DNA from: Solea solea | Lineage: Eukaryota > Chordata > Actinopteri > Pleuronectiformes > Soleidae | Length of the DNA stretch: 64,000 nt | Reading direction: 5' to 3' | NCBI RefSeq assembly: GCF_958295425.1 | Contig: NC_081153.1 | Span: 13,979,001-14,043,000, forward strand | Shown: one piece after another, positions 48,580-60,310 of the stretch | How the letters are laid out: each line of letters begins with the position of its first letter | How positions within the stretch are numbered: position 1 is the first letter of the stretch | Notes under the pieces: model-generated | Database searches by the model: none | Told to the model about the DNA's origin: nothing | What the model saw: only the letters and a program-made list of their open reading frames with translations | Translations under genes and position numbers: made by a program

Positions 48580-50207
48580 TCATAGTTCCAGTTGTTCCTG
48601 AAATACATGCTGCTCAAATGCCTCAGTACTCTGAAAAGGAAGTAAATGTCAGATTAAGAACTTCAGTTTAAAATAAATGTATTTCTATTTTTCAACGTCC
48701 AGTTTAATTTGTGATTTTCTACCATTATGTCGGGGAGACAGGTTCCAAAAGCTTCAAGTAATAGGTTCTCCTCTTTCACTGCCTTTTCAAAGTCACTGAA
48801 AGACAGTCTGCCATCGTGGTCATGGTCCTGACAGGAAGAAAAACAATATTGACTTTTTCTGTAGATCATAATGTTAAAGTTAGAGCTGTAAGTATCCCCT
48901 TACCATCCTCTTAAGCGTGATCTCCACCAGATCTTTGATCCCCTCATCTGGGTCTTCCTCAGTGGGTTGCCTGATGAGGCTGTTCTTCAGCAGGTGGAAC
49001 ATTTCCTCCCTTGAAATGTAGTTGTCACTATTCAAGTCATACACCTGAAAGCAGTCTGAGGCACACACAAAGAGAGGAGTTATATTGTGGACAATAACTC
49101 ATGAGTCAGGTTTTCACGTGCAGCTTTTAAGCACTAAAATAGTGCTGATAACTTACATTTTATTCTTTCATCCAAGGTCCCTCGGAGGAAAACGGACAGT
49201 CCTTCGATCCACTCTTTCATACTCACAAAGCTGTCGTTGTCTCTGTCAAATGTCCTGAAGACTAGGATTGACGAGCAACAGTGCTCCAGTTATTCTTACA
49301 CTTTAAATACTCTTACAGCAGTGGTTTGTTTTCATAGGATTGTGAGCTTAGAATTTAGTTTCTGATTACATTTAAATCAATCAAACTTTATTTGTAAAAC
49401 ACTAGTATGTATAAAATATAACCCAAATGTTTTGTTTTAAAATAAAATGACAAACACACACTCATATCAATACATACAAACACAGACTATAGCTATATTA
49501 TACAGCAGATTATTAAGAACAGAAAACACATAAGGAGCTGAGACAGCACTATTTCACCAGTTTACAAACAAAAGTAAAATAAACAAAATACAATTCTTCT
49601 AAGAAGTCATTATTAGATTGTTCTGTGAAATAAAACTTGCCTGTGTGTGTGTGTGTACTTCTTATGTCACCTCTTTGGGACCTTTTCTAGCATAAACACT
49701 GACCCTGTCAGGACCAGTGTGAAACCTGGCTGCACCACCAATTTCCCCTTGGGGATAATTAGGTTAACTAGCCCAGCTTGCATTAGGTATTGGTTACCCA
49801 AGCAAATGGAAGTCAGGGCCTTGTTTTAAGAGGAAAAGCTGTGTGTGTGTGTGTACCTAAGTCCATGATCATGTCATCAGTCATCCCAAAGTTGTTGTGG
49901 AGGATGCTCCTGAACTTTTCTTTGTCCAGTCCATTCACTGCTCTCCCTGAGGCAGCACACTCACCCAGGAGCACGTTGAACTCTCGAATAAGACATTCAA
50001 CCTCTGTTTTATTAACTGTGAGAAAGATAATGTTGCAGCTCCAGCTCATTAAAACAGTGCACAACAGACCATATACTTTATATATCACGCAACAAATAAA
50101 CACAAGAGTGATGAATAAAGTGAGTACTCACAGTGATCCACTTGTTTGGAAATGGTTTCTGCCAGAGTCTGGACTAACTTTCTGTTCAAAGACGACATGT
50201 CTGACAT
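48580..50207 (-). CDS. CLXN: CLXN (calaxin/EFCAB1), ciliary EF-hand calcium sensor, 6 exons
   Basis: Calaxin is a neuronal-calcium-sensor-type protein that binds outer-arm dynein and its docking complex and tunes ciliary and flagellar beating by Ca2+ (family knowledge). Exons, in transcript order: 50132-50207, 49857-50015, 49157-49261, 48904-49055, 48723-48827, 48580-48630. They total 648 nt, 215 aa; human has 211. EF-hand loops: [12 protein letters not shown] (about 84-95), [12 protein letters not shown] (about 119-130), [12 protein letters not shown] (165-176), all with acidic or Asn ligands at positions 1, 3 and 5. The conserved N-terminal block [10 protein letters not shown] and the strongly conserved [19 protein letters not shown] are present. 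The exon 3 acceptor was placed at the upstream AG so that [13 protein letters not shown] keeps the family frame. A second in-frame ATG at 50198 could also start translation. An X-box lies about 40 bp upstream. Confidence 0.96.
48672..48677 (+). terminator. RBM48: Candidate RBM48 poly(A) signal AATAAA
   Basis: First canonical plus-strand hexamer found after the RBM48 stop (48458), about 214 nt downstream. It lies beyond the last CLXN exon (48580-48630), so an RBM48 transcript ending here would be antisense to CLXN coding sequence. Confidence 0.45.
49374..49420 (+). mobile_element. Candidate retroelement tail fragment in a CLXN intron
   Basis: AAATCAATCAAACTTTATTT and following bases match a very common teleost dispersed motif (CAATCAAACTTTATTTATATAGCAC type), remembered as a non-LTR element 3' end. 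It is short and diverged. Confidence 0.4.
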
Positions 50208-50248
50208 CGTAAGCACATCGGACTGGATGAGAGCAATGTTGACATGCC

Positions 50249-50262
50249 GTCGCTATGGCAAC
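50249..50262 (-). promoter_or_regulatory. RFX-type X-box upstream of CLXN
   Basis: GTCGCTATGGCAAC matches the RFX X-box pattern GTNRCC-N(0-3)-RGYAAC at all but one fixed position, and matches the ideal palindrome GTTGCCATGGCAAC at 12 of 14 bases. It sits 42 bp upstream of the CLXN start codon, the usual place for X-boxes of motile-cilium genes controlled by RFX factors with FOXJ1. The role is inferred. Confidence 0.65.
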
Positions 50263-50836
50263 CGCGTTTGCGTTCATCGATCAGAGAACCGCTGCGTGGC
50301 CACGGTGAAGTTAGTTTTCAGGTTTTTCAGTGTATTCCACAGACATTCACCCAGTGGCCACCAGGAAACTCCATTTTTAATCACTTAAATGTGACTCCAG
50401 AAACCAAATTGTACCATCACCCTACACCAGCGACTACCTATGTGTGTGCTGCCTCCCCCTGGTGGGCCAGGAAGGTACCACAGGTAAGTGAGAGGTCATT
50501 ATATACTTTATGTAAGTATAAAGTACTTCATTTTCGAGTTGATTATAACCTTAAATATTAAGGAAATATTGTAAAGTATACAGAAGTAATAAACAAAGTC
50601 TCACACATTTCAAGTCTGTATTGTTCTTCTGATATCTGACTTTTTCTTTTCATACAGATCCATCTCATTCACAGTGAAACATGTTTGTTGGGAGATTATT
50701 ATTGTTATATTATAGTAGATGGAGATGACTGCCTAATATGTGGTACATCTAAAGGTATATCATAACTTAGCAGCATTTAGTTAGTCGACTACACGTGAAA
50801 GAAAAACAACAAACAAGCATTAAATCTTGTCAAGAC
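50263..50836. other. Spacer between CLXN and SYTL1
   Basis: No exon, RNA gene or clear element was identified. The stretch 50290-50480 is less AT-rich and could hold an unrecognised CLXN distal promoter or an old repeat. Confidence 0.4.
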
Positions 50837-50842
50837 TTTATT
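50837..50842 (-). terminator. SYTL1: Candidate SYTL1 poly(A) signal AATAAA
   Basis: Minus-strand hexamer about 745 nt after the SYTL1 stop codon. A long 3'UTR to this point is plausible because no gene intervenes. Confidence 0.4.
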
Positions 50843-51582
50843 TTGAAAAGCATAAGTATACACTTCTAGTCCCATTTCAGGTTGTAACACCAGGCAGACA
50901 TTCATCTGCTCGACCTTTTCTGGCTCATATGACAGATTGTACACTTAATTTATATTATTATATTATTTTGATAAATAAAGTGAAAGAGGGATGTAGTTTG
51001 ACTGAATACATCGAAACAGCTACAGGGTCTGACCACATGGTGGTAGTCAGGTAACGCATCAATGGGAAAAGCAGAACCCATGTAACTACAGGCATTTACA
51101 ACTATATCCATTTACAGTAAATGGCACCTACAAATCTGAACAATCATAACGTGATTATTCTTCAGAATTAAATGTCGTGAGGTAAATAAGACAACAGTCC
51201 TTCCTGACAAACTGTGCTTTGAAAATGATTGAAATTAACAGACAAATCTTGAAATAAATACAAAACAATTTCTTTAAAATCTGCGGTTATTAAATTCTAA
51301 AAAGGTAAGCTCTATAATCTTCCCCCTAATGAAGTATCAGAAAATGAATCAGAACCGACCTGGGGAAATAACATACAAATAAAAAACATTTAAAAATGCA
51401 TTTGGCTTCAAAGCAAAAATATTTCTGATCCACTCAAAACATTGCAATACTACATATGTGTGAGTGTGTGTGTGTGTGCAACAGAACAGTGTATTACAGA
51501 GAAGTTAGAGGTTAAATGTGCTTTAGTGCTGAGTGTTCTTTCAGTCCAACTGTCATTTAAACAACTTTGCACACCAGATGCG

Positions 51583-54500
51583 TCACTCGGACCGGAGGGT
51601 GAGGTTAGTTCTGATTGGTAGTGTTGTGTCAATCCACTGGTTTGGGTTCTCAATCATGGAGTTCCACACCGCCACCTCCTGCTCTGTGGAGTCCATCCAG
51701 CAGACGGCCTCTCCGTAACTCTGACCTAAAGAGAATGATGCCTTTCTTAGCGAGGCAGTGCAAACAATCCCAACAACTAACAGCTGATTTTGTGTACATG
51801 CACATGCGTTTCCTTATATTGAAGCACAAAATGCTTGATTTGTGAGAGGCAGTCGGAGATTTCTATGCTCTTTTGTGTGTTTGCTTGCTTTTAGAATAAT
51901 GAAACTACACAAAACGGCAAAAACCCGGGCTGGACTTAACGTTTCTTTTGCCAGTGTAAGATTCACTATATGGAAAAAAGTATTCTGACACCTGGTCATT
52001 ACACCAACAGGGACTGTAATGACGAATTTAAATACATATACAGTACTTTAATATAGAGTCAGATCCCCTTTTGTAGCGACAATAGCTTCCACATTTTGAA
52101 GTGTTTCTATGTGAATTCATTGTGTAGAGCATTTATGAGGTCAGGTACTGATGTTGGACGAGAAGACCTGGCTCACAGTTTCTGTTCCAGTTCATCCCAA
52201 AGATCTTTACAGAAGGTATATTATGGCAAAAGGTATATTAGGTTTATTTGACTTGTAAGTTGTGTTTTAGTGTATTATCAAGTGTAGTTTTGGCAAGTTT
52301 TATGATACTTTATTGTACTGATTATGCTTTACATTTATCATTTGACAATTATTGAGTGTATAGTTTTGCTTGCAGTTGTTATGTATATGCATTTACGGTT
52401 TAATGTGTTTTGTAATCATGTAGTTCTGAGTTTTACTGGAGTTTGATCATGTTTATTTTATTTTGCTGTTCATGCCCAACTAGGGACAAGAGTTGCAAAC
52501 TAGTAATAGCTATAAACTCTATGTACAGCACATCAGTTGCATTATTTGTATTGGAACTATGTTAACTGTATTGTCCCTATTTAAATACAATTCTATTCTA
52601 TTCTATTCTATACACAATCATGTTACAATAGGAAAAGTGCATTCCTCAAACTGTTGCCACAAGTTGTCCAAAATGTCTTGGTTGACGCTGAAGTGTTAAG
52701 ATTGCCCTTCATTGGAGATATGGAGCTCAAAGCCTGATTGAAACACCTGAATTTAATATTTAACAGATGTGGCCAAATACTTTTGTCCATAGTTAACACA
52801 CCCCTGATACAATAGCGGCCTTTTAATTGGTTTAGTTTGACTCTGATTTGCCATTTTGCCAACTAATACACTGCAACATTGTTCCAGCCGGTGTGAGAAA
52901 TGTAGTCTATCATCTTCCTAGACACTCTGTCATCGGTTTGGCTTTGAGAGGATGCCCAATCCTTATCAACTCAAAGTCTCATTGCATCACATACATAAAT
53001 TCAGTCCAGATACGACCTTTACGTCATGCTGCAGTCACGGTGGAGGATTGTAATCCCCAACAACAACCTAATGCAGGATATTCAGCACTGCACCATGCAC
53101 TCTTGTAACCTAGACCACGACCTCGCTCTGATAACATGTCCATCCAAAATGCCTGAAATGCCACCAGAACAAAACGCAGTGCAATGCAAAGTACTGCACT
53201 CAGCAACACACCACTGAAGCTTAAAAGGCTTTCAGACAAAGAGAGACAGGATCCCGTCCTCACAGTTACATACAGTGTTAACTTTCACAAAACGGAGAGT
53301 ATCAGACTTATAATTAACCTGCCCATTTTCACTGCTGCAGAATTATGATGCCAGCAAAACACAAAAGCAAATGTAAAATGTGTTTCTTACCTCACTATAG
53401 GTGTTTTAATTTAGGTGATTTAAAACAGGTTCCTCTATTGTCAAAAGTGACTTCCAGCTGTGCTATTATGATATTCTAAGTGGTTGAAGGCTCTAAAGTG
53501 CTAAACTCCACAGGATGTGATGTATTTCATTGTTGGAGGGGGAAGCAAAAATCTGCCATTTACGAGAAACAGAAAAAGAAACTGCCACATATATTGGAAA
53601 GCAATCCACGCTTACCACCAGAAATGTCACCAAAAAAAAAGACAATGTCAGAGTGTCTTTTCTTCCTCAATCACACAATGGAATTGAAATATTAGAGCCA
53701 CAGTGTTTTTGTTAATGTATTAAAACTCTCACCAGCGCCACAGCTCAGACGAATCCCCCCCATGACCTGCCTCTTCAACCCGTCACGTTGCCAGACCATC
53801 AGCTCAGCGCAGGCCTCTCTCAGGTCGCTGGTGTGGAAGCCGTCGTACACCATGGTGTGGTTGAAATTTGGGCTGATGGAGTTCTTTATCACCCGCGTCT
53901 TCTGACCACTTTGTCGACTAGCATCTGGAAGGATGTAACTTGTAGGTTGACAGACACGAAATAAATGACGTGTGAGTGTCAGTTCAGTCTCAAACTGGGA
54001 CAAGAGACGGTTGCCTAAAGCAGATAACTAGTAATGATGGTGCAGAGCGGACACACCTTCTAACGTATGAGTCTATAGCACCTCCTTTATTGGACAGGAG
54101 ACCATGAGCCTCCCGAAGCCAGATGTAAAGTTCTCCGGTCAGTGGAAGACCACAACCTTAACACACACAAAGAACACGTATGAGGTGATTTTCATATTAG
54201 GGTAAGACATGACGTCACGTGTCCTGCTCACCCTCCGCTCCATTGGGTACGAACTTAATTGAGAGCGTGACGGTCCCGCGACTGCTAATGGAGTCTGGAT
54301 TCAAATGAACCTGTGATGGTGGGGAGAGGAGGAGAGTGGAGAGGGGGAGAACAAGACGAGAGGCAGCAGAAGTGCGGAAGGAGGGAAAAGATTAGAGTTT
54401 GAGTTATATAATCCTTAGTTGATATTCACTGCATGTCTTAGTCTCCCTGCAGCTCTCCCAGACAGTGAAGGCACTCCTCGCTCGCTGCATCCTTTGTGTT

Positions 54501-57481
54501 TCACCAAGCTGCCAAACGTGCTGTTATACAAACAACAGTAGTTGCAGACATCATTTTCTGAATATTAATCTGGGGCAATTAAATGACACACGCTAATTTA
54601 TGTGAGTCTTTTTCCAAGTCTGATACCAATACTGCTGATTTTATATTTAAAATAAACCACCAAACCGTGAATAACACATCTGAGTTCATATGTAAGTATG
54701 AAGCCCCAACTCTATAACAAAGTCTGTACTCAGAGATTCATTTATATGATATTTTGGCTTTTTGTATTTAGATTTTTCCCCTTTTTCCGATCTTTGACCA
54801 GTCATTCACATCTCCTCTTTCTTACCCGTGGCTGCAGGTCCTGCCACAGTGGCTGAGTGCAGGTCCAGTCCCAGTGGCACAGAGGCACCTCCACCTCACC
54901 CAGAAACACATTCCTGCCGAGGGGTTCGGCGTGCCACACCGACAGGTTCAGTGTCCGACTCCGCAGCTCGCCCATCTTCATTTTATACTAAAAGCATATA
55001 ATTGGGCAGTTAATGCATTGCTTAACGGAGAAATGTCACAATAAGGACAATTCCCTTAACTCTAACTGCAGTGTAAAACTCAGGGACACAGGGAGGGGGG
55101 AGGGGGGAGGAGAAGGACAAGTAGCTGATGGGGACAACCACTTTATATAGTATGTAAAAAGAATGTCTCACTCGGAGTGTTTGATCATAGACCGGGTTAA
55201 ACGTCTTCTTCCTCACTGAAGTTTTCTTCTTACTGTGACTCGATTTGTCCGGCAAGAGATAGGTTTTAACGTATCTGTGAAGCACACACACACACACACA
55301 CACACTGGCATAAAATGACTGGGTTTTGTCTGTAGGTATCGCTGCTGCAATATGCAGATTGACACCATCACTCACGGATCAGAGCGGTTCTTGCGCGCCG
55401 CAGCGACGTCCTCGCAGCGGTGCACTTTGATATGAAGCTCCTCCTTCTGGTTTTCGTAGACCAATGAGAACTGGATACGGCCCCTCACCTCCACCATTCC
55501 AAAATCTCCCGAGCTGAACAGACTCATCATGCTTCCACCGAACTACAACACACGCAGGACAAAGATCAGCACCGACGTCATTGTCCTCAGCTGAGTCATC
55601 TTCTTGCATCACTGGAGGGGCCAGTTAATCAAATGTGTGTGTGTGTGTGTGTGTGCACATACAGTGTATCCTGAATAGAGGCTGCTGTTGGAGCTGCTGG
55701 TTTTCACAGACGCTGGGTCCGGCTCCGTCAGGCTGCTGCTCAGAGAGTCGGTGTCCCCGTTGCAGTAGTCAAAGTCATCCTTAACACAGGAGAAAGCGTC
55801 ACTACTTGTCATCCATCCAATGGTAACAACATATCATGACTCGGGATGGGACGATACCCATATCCCAAACTTGAGTATCTACCGATACCGATATTATTGC
55901 GATACATTTCATTTCAAAGACATAATTCTCCACCTGTGTAACAAAAAGAGGAAAATAAACAGCCCAAACATGACTCAGCTAAAAGGCTATTGCTGATTTT
56001 TATTTCCATTTTTAGTGAAGCATGTGATGAATAGGATTTTTGGATTGTACAGTACTGGATTTTCCATTTTCTGTCCGATGTCCGATATCCAATCTTGATT
56101 AGTATCAGACCGATACTGACTGATATATGCTGACTCTATGTCAGTGACAGGCCTCAACAGAGAGTGGAATAACTGGCTTGTTGAAAGCAGTGTTTGTCTA
56201 TTCATTAGTGATGAGTGTTATAATCACCTCAGCCTCCTCTGAGTAGCCAGTACTTCTCCTTTCGCAGTCTTTGAACAGAATGTTTATAACGTTAGTACAG
56301 AGGACTAAAAGGACACAGCGAGACAGAGACAGTGAGACAAAAAATGTTGATACCTTTGGATGATGTGGAACCATTTGTATAATCAAGACCCTACAAGTGA
56401 GGACGATTTGTTAATGTATAGAGGATCATTCGGAAAACAGTTTAATGTATAGAAAGAAGAAACAAACAGACCTGTATTAGGTTACTTTTTGTTCTAGGTT
56501 TGGTATTTTCTTGATTCCTGGCAACACAAATAAGAGGAAATACAGGAAATGCAAAAAATCCTGCAATAAGTACTATGATTTTCTTCTGCCCTCACTTACC
56601 CTTCATGCTTGTCCTCCTTGTCCTTCAGTTTACTCTCTGCCTTAGATGAGTTGTCACTGTGTGGTGTCGCAATCTCTCCATTAAACAGCTCACTCAGGGA
56701 TCCATCTGTTCCTATGGCAACAACCAGACACCCCGTCATTGGGACATCCCTATAACAACAGGGGGAAACAGCCCCACAGGCAAGTAGCGGCAGCAGGGCA
56801 TTATCTGCAAACTGACCTCTGCTCTTTGTCCTCCTGTGGCGCATGGAGGCGTGGACTAGGTCACAACCCGACTTGGGGCTGCAGTGGCGCTTGCTGCGCT
56901 CCTCGCTGAACCATTTCCCCGACAGGCTGCGCAGACGTACGGGGTCTGTCTCTGTCTGCTGGAGAATGCTACGGCGACAAACAGCAAACAGTCACAACTT
57001 CCTGTCTGCAAAGGTCACGCTGGTGTCATCTGACGTCTAAAATCTAAGAAAGTCACTAATGGAGATAAGTCAACATGTAAAAGACATCAAAACTTTACCT
57101 TATACATTAGCATACTGTTTTTTGACATGTTCATGAGACACTAAAACTGAAATGATTCATTAATTATCCAATGAACGCTCATGTCTGAAGAAGGGCTTGG
57201 GCCTAAAACATCACCTGGTCAGTAATAACTATATAATAGTAATAACATTTTTTTCCCCCTCCTTTTCTCACTCTTTTCTTGAGTATGTTCATTACTGGAC
57301 ACTGTTATCAAAATCAAAGAAAATGACCCTTGCAAAGATAAACAATCACCTCTGACCTTACACGTCCTTCATCACATCGACGCAACTCCGAGTCACGGTC
57401 TAAGACCTGGAGGATAACGGACTTCTCCTGTTCTGTCAGGTGGCTCAGGTCAAGAAAAGAGTCGGCCTTGTGCCCCTCCAT
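51583..57481 (-). CDS. SYTL1: SYTL1 (synaptotagmin-like 1, Slp1/JFC1), Rab27 effector, 14 coding exons
   Basis: Slp1 links Rab27 on secretory granules to phosphoinositides at the plasma membrane (family knowledge). Coding exons, in order: 57357-57481, 56817-56968, 56600-56711, 56472-56517, 56354-56390, 56228-56268, 55663-55779, 55376-55542, 55172-55274, 54826-54987, 54232-54310, 54057-54156, 53733-53938, 51583-51725. They total 1590 nt, 529 aa; human is about 550-560. The N-terminal Slp homology domain (about 5-95) has [20 protein letters not shown] and [14 protein letters not shown]. There is no zinc finger between its helices, as in Slp1. A Ser/acidic linker follows. C2A (about 211-355) has [29 protein letters not shown] and [15 protein letters not shown]2B (about 385-529) has [35 protein letters not shown] and CWMDSTEQE, ending [12 protein letters not shown]. 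The C-terminus favours SYTL1 over SYTL2-5. The last intron is about 2 kb and holds a Tc1-like relic. A non-coding 5' exon is likely but not located. Confidence 0.93.
51964..52792 (+). mobile_element. Internally deleted Tc1-like DNA transposon in a SYTL1 intron
   Basis: The left end CACTATATGGAAAAAAGTAT and right end AAATACTTTTGTCCATAGTT are diverged inverted termini of the common fish Tc1-like element (CACTATATGGACAAAAGTAT type, from memory). Inner matches include CCTGGTCATTACACCAACAG, GAGGTCAGGTACTGATGTTG and AAACTGTTGCCACAAGTTGT. Most of the transposase region is missing, so it is a non-autonomous fossil. Its middle is occupied by unrelated sequence at 52225-52612. Confidence 0.8.
52225..52612 (+). 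mobile_element. Candidate LINE-type 3' tail nested in the Tc1-like relic
   Basis: The segment interrupts Tc1-like homology. It contains GGGACAAGAGTTGCAAACTA and ATTGTCCCTATTTAAATACA, motifs remembered from teleost non-LTR element 3' ends, and finishes in an ATTCT repeat (52587-52611), as such tails often do. It is non-coding. Exact target-site duplication is not clear. Confidence 0.5.
55843..56130. mobile_element. Candidate non-autonomous DNA transposon in a SYTL1 intron
   Basis: GGGATGGGACGATACCCATA at the left and repeated ATACCGATA/GTATCAGACCGATACTG motifs on both sides resemble a common fish hAT-like short element with GGGACGATAC ends. Inverted termini are only approximate. Family assignment is from memory. 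Confidence 0.35.
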
Positions 57482-58140
57482 CCCTGACAGAGAAGAACAC
57501 ATGAACACAATCCTTAAACAAATACATCGAGACTGCGTATAATTGGAACTGTATAGAATGACACGTTAGTCGGGTCATGATTTCATTCCAATACATTTTA
57601 AAAGCATCAAAACCTGAGTTGAATCTGGTGTAATACTGATATTGTTGCCACAGGGACACAAAGAAGGTATATTTTTCAGCTTTATCACAATGTAGGGTGT
57701 TATTTTTGATTTGTGAGCCAAACGTTGGGAACCACTGTGTACTTTCAGGACACAGTTCAGTTCGAAATCAATTGTCATCAGTGGTGGAGGACACACGCTG
57801 TTCCAGGAGGACGTCCCCCTACTGCACCAAGTGCTCTCTAATGAGGTTTGACGTCTAACGAAACAAAAAGGCTACAAAAGGGCTCGGAAATAAGGTTTTT
57901 GTTTGACCACTGAAGCTGCCAATATGATACCGTACAAGACTATACTGGTAAATGTTTTGCCATTCACTCACACTTTGTATGTATGTTCCATTTCCATCCC
58001 TTAACATGATCATATCACATGTGTGTATTATTTAAAATGTTGTATTTTCATTTGGTAATCTGAAATAGTTCATTCATTATTTTCTAAATAAACAATTTAT
58101 AGCAAAAAAATTACTTTTTTACATTTTTTTGAGAAGCTCT
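57482..58140. other. 5' flank of SYTL1 coding region
   Basis: It probably includes an intron and 5'UTR, because the coding exon has a convincing acceptor (CTGTCAG) just upstream of its ATG. No first exon or promoter motif could be fixed. Confidence 0.4.
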
Positions 58141-58164
58141 TTAACATAATTCAAAATGATATGA

Positions 58165-58250
58165 TACAACACGCTTTATTGTCCACACTGAGAATGAGGT
58201 GCTGTATTACAAAAATGGAGTGAAATCCTTCCATACAATGACATGTATTG
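58165..58250. mobile_element. Candidate retroelement tail fragment
   Basis: GCTTTATTGTCCACACTGAG and GTGAAATCCTTCCATACAAT echo the layout of the repeat at 35916 (TTTATTGTC then TGAAATTCTT). It is weak and diverged. Confidence 0.3.
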
Positions 58251-58881
58251 TTGTTTGTATTCATGAGACCTACAGACCGCCCGCAGGGTAGTTACCTTTG
58301 AGTAATTAGCGCATGCGCAAAGCAATTATCCTGTTGCAGCAGTTGGGAGTCTGGCAAACAGGATCTCATACAAATAGTGCACCACCTCAACTCCGAAAAA
58401 GAATCATATTGTATTGTGTCGAGTACATGACGCACAGTAAATCCTGTCATTGTCCATTATCATAATTATTAATTTTTTTTACAAGCAATACTAAATGATC
58501 CTGTCCTTTTATTATTTACACACAAAACGTCTCGTCATTATTGACACAAAGGCTCTGCATAAGGAAACGAACTAGGCCTGTGTTGCAATTCCCTCATGAT
58601 GAGCAGCGCGAGAGAGTGAACACCTGTCAACTGCAACTTTTTAGCAACCTTCTCGCTAAAGATCAAACTTTAAGTCAACTTTTAAACAACGAAACACGGA
58701 GCAACATAAACTCTGTTTATTACCTTATTTGACAGAATCCGTCAGCTCCATGTGAGGGAAGGAAAGTTTGGTGGAAAAAAAAAAGTTGAGCTGAATGCAG
58801 AGGACCTGTGTTTGTGTGTGTGTGTGTGTATGTGTATGTGTGGCTGAGTAAACGAAGTGAACACGCCCTCTAGAGACAGCT

Positions 58882-58915
<34 letters not shown>

Positions 58916-59060
58916 GGTTTGCAGTTACCAACAAAACCGGATCCCTAATCTTAACCATAACCAGTTAATGTATAACCTTAACCTAACCACAGTTCACTCA
59001 CGTTGAATCTGAATATTATATCAACTAAATATTACGTTTCTGATCAATTCTAACATTCCA
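58251..59060. other. Intergenic DNA between SYTL1 and CD164L2, left part
   Basis: No gene seen. It contains a TG run near 58811-58845 and a GA run at 58881-58917. It may contain the SYTL1 promoter. Confidence 0.4.
58881..58917. repeat. (GA)n microsatellite
   Basis: GA run with a single GC interruption. Confidence 0.95.
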
Positions 59061-59179
59061 GATCCATTCAGAGCCTCAAACATGAGGTTCTGTCTCATTA
59101 GGATCAGACTTTGTCCCCATAAGGACTAACAAACATGGTCAGTGTTAATGCAAGAAAAGGTTAACAAAAAATGAGCATG

Positions 59180-59302
59180 CACACACGTACACATACATAC
59201 ACATGTACACATACACACACGTACACATACACACACGAACACATACACACACATGTACACATACACACACGTACACGTACACACACGAACACATACACAC
59301 AC
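59180..59302. repeat. Compound CA minisatellite
   Basis: About 120 bp of ACACAC with regularly spaced ATAC, GTAC and GAAC interruptions. The array is built of roughly 16- to 18-bp modules such as CACACACGTACACATA. Confidence 0.9.
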
Positions 59303-59945
59303 GGATGTTTTACCACCAACTGCAGGGTGGAGATGAGTTGTAACTTTCCTTGTTATGGCCGTCCACACCTGCTAAACACACATTTGTCCCCACAGTGAGG
59401 GCACTGCTGCTGCTGCTGCACCTGTCACCCTGCACACACACACACACACACACATGTATATAGACACTTCTCTGCTTGTTTTAAAGTGGTAGATATGTGT
59501 GTGTGTGTGAGTTGGGGGGGATGGGGGGGATTTCCTTTCCCTCACTGGAAAATGCAAATCTGTTGGTGTGTGCAGGGGGAAGCTAAAAAAGACTGGACTG
59601 TATTCAGTCCTGTCTTTTGTCAAGAGCCTTGGACGGCGGCCACAGTCGGCCTAGTTGTGTGGGCTTATTCAAGCCTGCAGGTTCTGGCTCAGGCAGTGAC
59701 TGCTCCATCCAAGCAGCCATCCTGCTGCTCCCTCAAAGGCCTCCACCATCACTCTGTTCATGCTCCACGCTGGGAACCACAAGAGTCCTGATGTCTGTGG
59801 AGACACCCAGACGAATCAGTTCACGCGCCCCGCTGTGAGATAAACACGTACTGTACAATCTCCTGCGGCGATTAGCTGACGTCACGTCCCCGTTGGCAAG
59901 CAAGGACCGACACGACACAAAAGCTGAGTGAAACCGGTATTTTTT
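59303..59945. other. Intergenic DNA with CA run, no gene identified
   Basis: It holds a CA run at 59432-59453 and G/T-rich sequence. The GC-richer stretch 59620-59840 has open frames on both strands but no recognisable domain or splice context, so it is left unassigned. Confidence 0.4.
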
Positions 59946-59951
59946 TTTATT
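59946..59951 (-). terminator. CD164L2: Candidate CD164L2 poly(A) signal AATAAA
   Basis: Minus-strand hexamer followed by sequence that stays AT-poor. If used, the CD164L2 3'UTR would be over 1 kb and would include the element at 60311-60564. Weakly supported. Confidence 0.3.
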
Positions 59952-60310
59952 CATCTACTGTACTGTTTATAGACTATTTCATTCTCATGGCATCACAAAA
60001 AAAGCATCTCATCATCAACCCACGCGACAGTGTTAATGGGATTAAACGGGGTCCATTACATCAAATTGGAACGTTCAAAAGGGTTAAAGCTGAAATCAAA
60101 ACTGAAATCTCCACCAAAATCAACCAATAAAAAAAGGATCCAAGCTCCTCACAATTCAAAAAAACTCAAAACACACACAGTACAAAGCAGTGGAGTGCAA
60201 CATCTGCTACTTCTAATAAGTGTATAGATTATAAAGTAACTAAACGAACATTATATCTTCACAGACTGTATCTCTAAGGTCTCAAAACAAACACTTTCAC
60301 TCAGTACAAG

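Noticed and set aside
57180..57225. GAAGAAGGGCTTGGGCCTAA phrase resembling a Penelope-like element motif
   Set aside because: The match is a single short phrase with no flanking homology I can recognise, so it is not annotated.
59620..59954. GC-richer stretch with open frames on both strands between SYTL1 and CD164L2, considered as a remnant of MAP3K6 or FCN3
   Set aside because: No kinase, collagen-like or fibrinogen-like motif appears in any frame.
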